Shown one piece after another: positions 63,428-64,000 of a stretch of 64,000 nucleotides of DNA (positions are counted from its first letter, which is position 1; each line of letters opens with the position of its first letter). The notes beneath the pieces are model-generated. The model saw only the letters and a program-made list of their open reading frames with translations, was not told where the DNA came from and ran no database searches. The stretch is taken from assembly GCF_030053425.1 (NCBI RefSeq), contig NZ_JASGBI010000001.1:1186001-1250000 (forward strand), written 5' to 3'. Made by a program: the position numbers and the translations under genes. This stretch comes from Lysobacter stagni (lineage in GTDB: Bacteria > Pseudomonadota > Gammaproteobacteria > Xanthomonadales > Xanthomonadaceae).

Positions 63428-64000
63428 TCACTTCCACGTACGACGCAGCGGGTGCGCCTCGGTGGTCAGCACCACCTTGGCAGGATCCAGCGTCTGCGGC
63501 GGCGCGAACAGCAGGTAGAAGTACTTGAACGTCTCGGCGAGCACGAAGCTCTCCATGTCGTCCTCCTTCTCCTTCGTCACCACGCTGGCCAGCGTCGCGA
63601 AGCCCGAATCGGTGCGCGTGTAGCGGACGAAATCGTCCAGCATCGTCTTGCCCATCGCGCGGTACTGCGCGTCGCCGGTCAGGCGGTGCAGGTACCACGC
63701 CGATTCGACGATCTCCGGCCGCAGCGGATAGCCCGGCGAAACGACTTCGCGCGTGCGGTAGTCGTACGCCTCCGGTTCGATCCCGTAGCGGTTCCACATC
63801 TCGAACGACGATGCCTGCAGCCGTCGGGCCTGCGCGATGTCGCCCGACAATGCGAGCAGCCCCGGCCAGAACGCATCGAGCGCGCCGTAACGGGCGGCCA
63901 GTCGCGCGCCGCTGTTCATGTCGACGTGGCCCACCCACAACGCGCCGTCCACCTCTTCCGGGTAGTAGCGGTTGGCGGCCGCGATGCTGTCCTGCCACAT
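63428..64000 (-). CDS. glycoside hydrolase family 47 (alpha-mannosidase-like), C-terminal part
   Basis: The frame is open to the window edge, so the N-terminal part lies outside (190 codons seen). GH47 signatures are visible: YPLRPEIVESAWYLHRLTGDAQYRAMG, then MESFVLAETFKYFYLLFA, in which the Arg-Pro-Glu and Glu-Ser-Phe pairs are conserved catalytic or substrate-binding residues of class I alpha-1,2-mannosidases. The final TTEAHPLRR includes the Thr-Glu pair used to bind calcium. In eukaryotes the family trims N-glycans; bacterial members are rarer. The substrate here is probably an external alpha-mannan, which is inference. Confidence 0.82.
   Translation of the reverse strand: MWQDSIAAANRYYPEEVDGALWVGHVDMNSGARLAARYGALDAFWPGLLALSGDIAQARRLQASSFEMWNRYGIEPEAYDYRTREVVSPGYPLRPEIVESAWYLHRLTGDAQYRAMGKTMLDDFVRYTRTDSGFATLASVVTKEKEDDMESFVLAETFKYFYLLFAPPQTLDPAKVVLTTEAHPLRRTWK

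Overview
The window is chromosomal DNA of a very GC-rich gammaproteobacterium, most likely a member of the Xanthomonadaceae (Lysobacter/Luteimonas-like). The assignment rests on the strong GC3 codon bias, on Rho, RhlB and TopA carrying the long basic or Arg/Gly-rich extensions usual in that family, and on gene orders such as rhlB / trx-rho, def-fmt-rsmB and smg-dprA-LysM. I found no tRNA, rRNA, CRISPR, prophage or insertion sequence. Most of the window is core genome.

Layout. 1-3.2 kb: a tandem array of three full and one partial secreted proteins with TonB-C-terminal-like folds. 3.3-7.6 kb: rho (with a C-rich leader) and thioredoxin on the minus strand, divergent from the helicase rhlB. 7.7-10.9 kb: a tightly overlapping run ftsE-ftsX-double receiver protein-ung. 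11-12.6 kb: rpoH behind a sigma-E-type promoter, then a small secreted protein. 12.6-16.4 kb (minus): ndh-2, an MFS transporter, transaldolase. 16.5-20.6 kb (plus): a NYN/LOTUS protein, an exported PCMT and a membrane spermidine-synthase-like protein, whose 3' end is in a perfect 430-bp tandem duplication that also copies the 3' end of priA. 23.2-25.3 kb: an unusual intergenic region (CRP/Clp-like site, paired DnaA-box dyad, hairpin) leading into a possible small exported ORF, a membrane-anchored sigma-like protein and a DUF3106-type protein. 25.3-31.9 kb: DUF4286 and DUF3667 proteins, a MATE pump, SppA, a small lipoprotein and an SDR. 32-37 kb (minus): an S15 peptidase, two DUF4124 proteins, a DUF1579 protein and TsaC. 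37-44.5 kb (minus): topA, two GYF-domain membrane proteins, smg, dprA and a LysM protein. 44.6-49.2 kb (plus): def-fmt-rsmB and a GT-C glycosyltransferase. 49.2-55.4 kb: an LPS/polysaccharide glycosyltransferase cluster with an O-antigen-ligase-like protein. 55.4-59.8 kb (minus): a bPH2 pair, a Sel1-like protein and an LpxL-type acyltransferase. 59.8-62.2 kb: dtd and rpoD. The end holds a 51-residue Cys-rich protein, a SnoaL-like protein, a small membrane protein and the C-terminal part of a GH47 mannosidase.

Functionally the window combines transcription control (Rho, RpoH, RpoD), translation start and rRNA maturation (Def, Fmt, RsmB, TsaC), DNA maintenance and uptake (Ung, PriA, TopA, DprA), division (FtsEX) and envelope biogenesis (GT cluster, LpxL-type enzyme, SppA). 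No obvious new defence or biosynthetic system is present. The best leads are the 23.2-25.3 kb locus, the mini-ORF that runs through its own terminator near 32 kb, the sigma-E promoter with a dyad at rpoH, the exact 430-bp duplication, and a conserved-looking 51-aa Cys protein beside rpoD.
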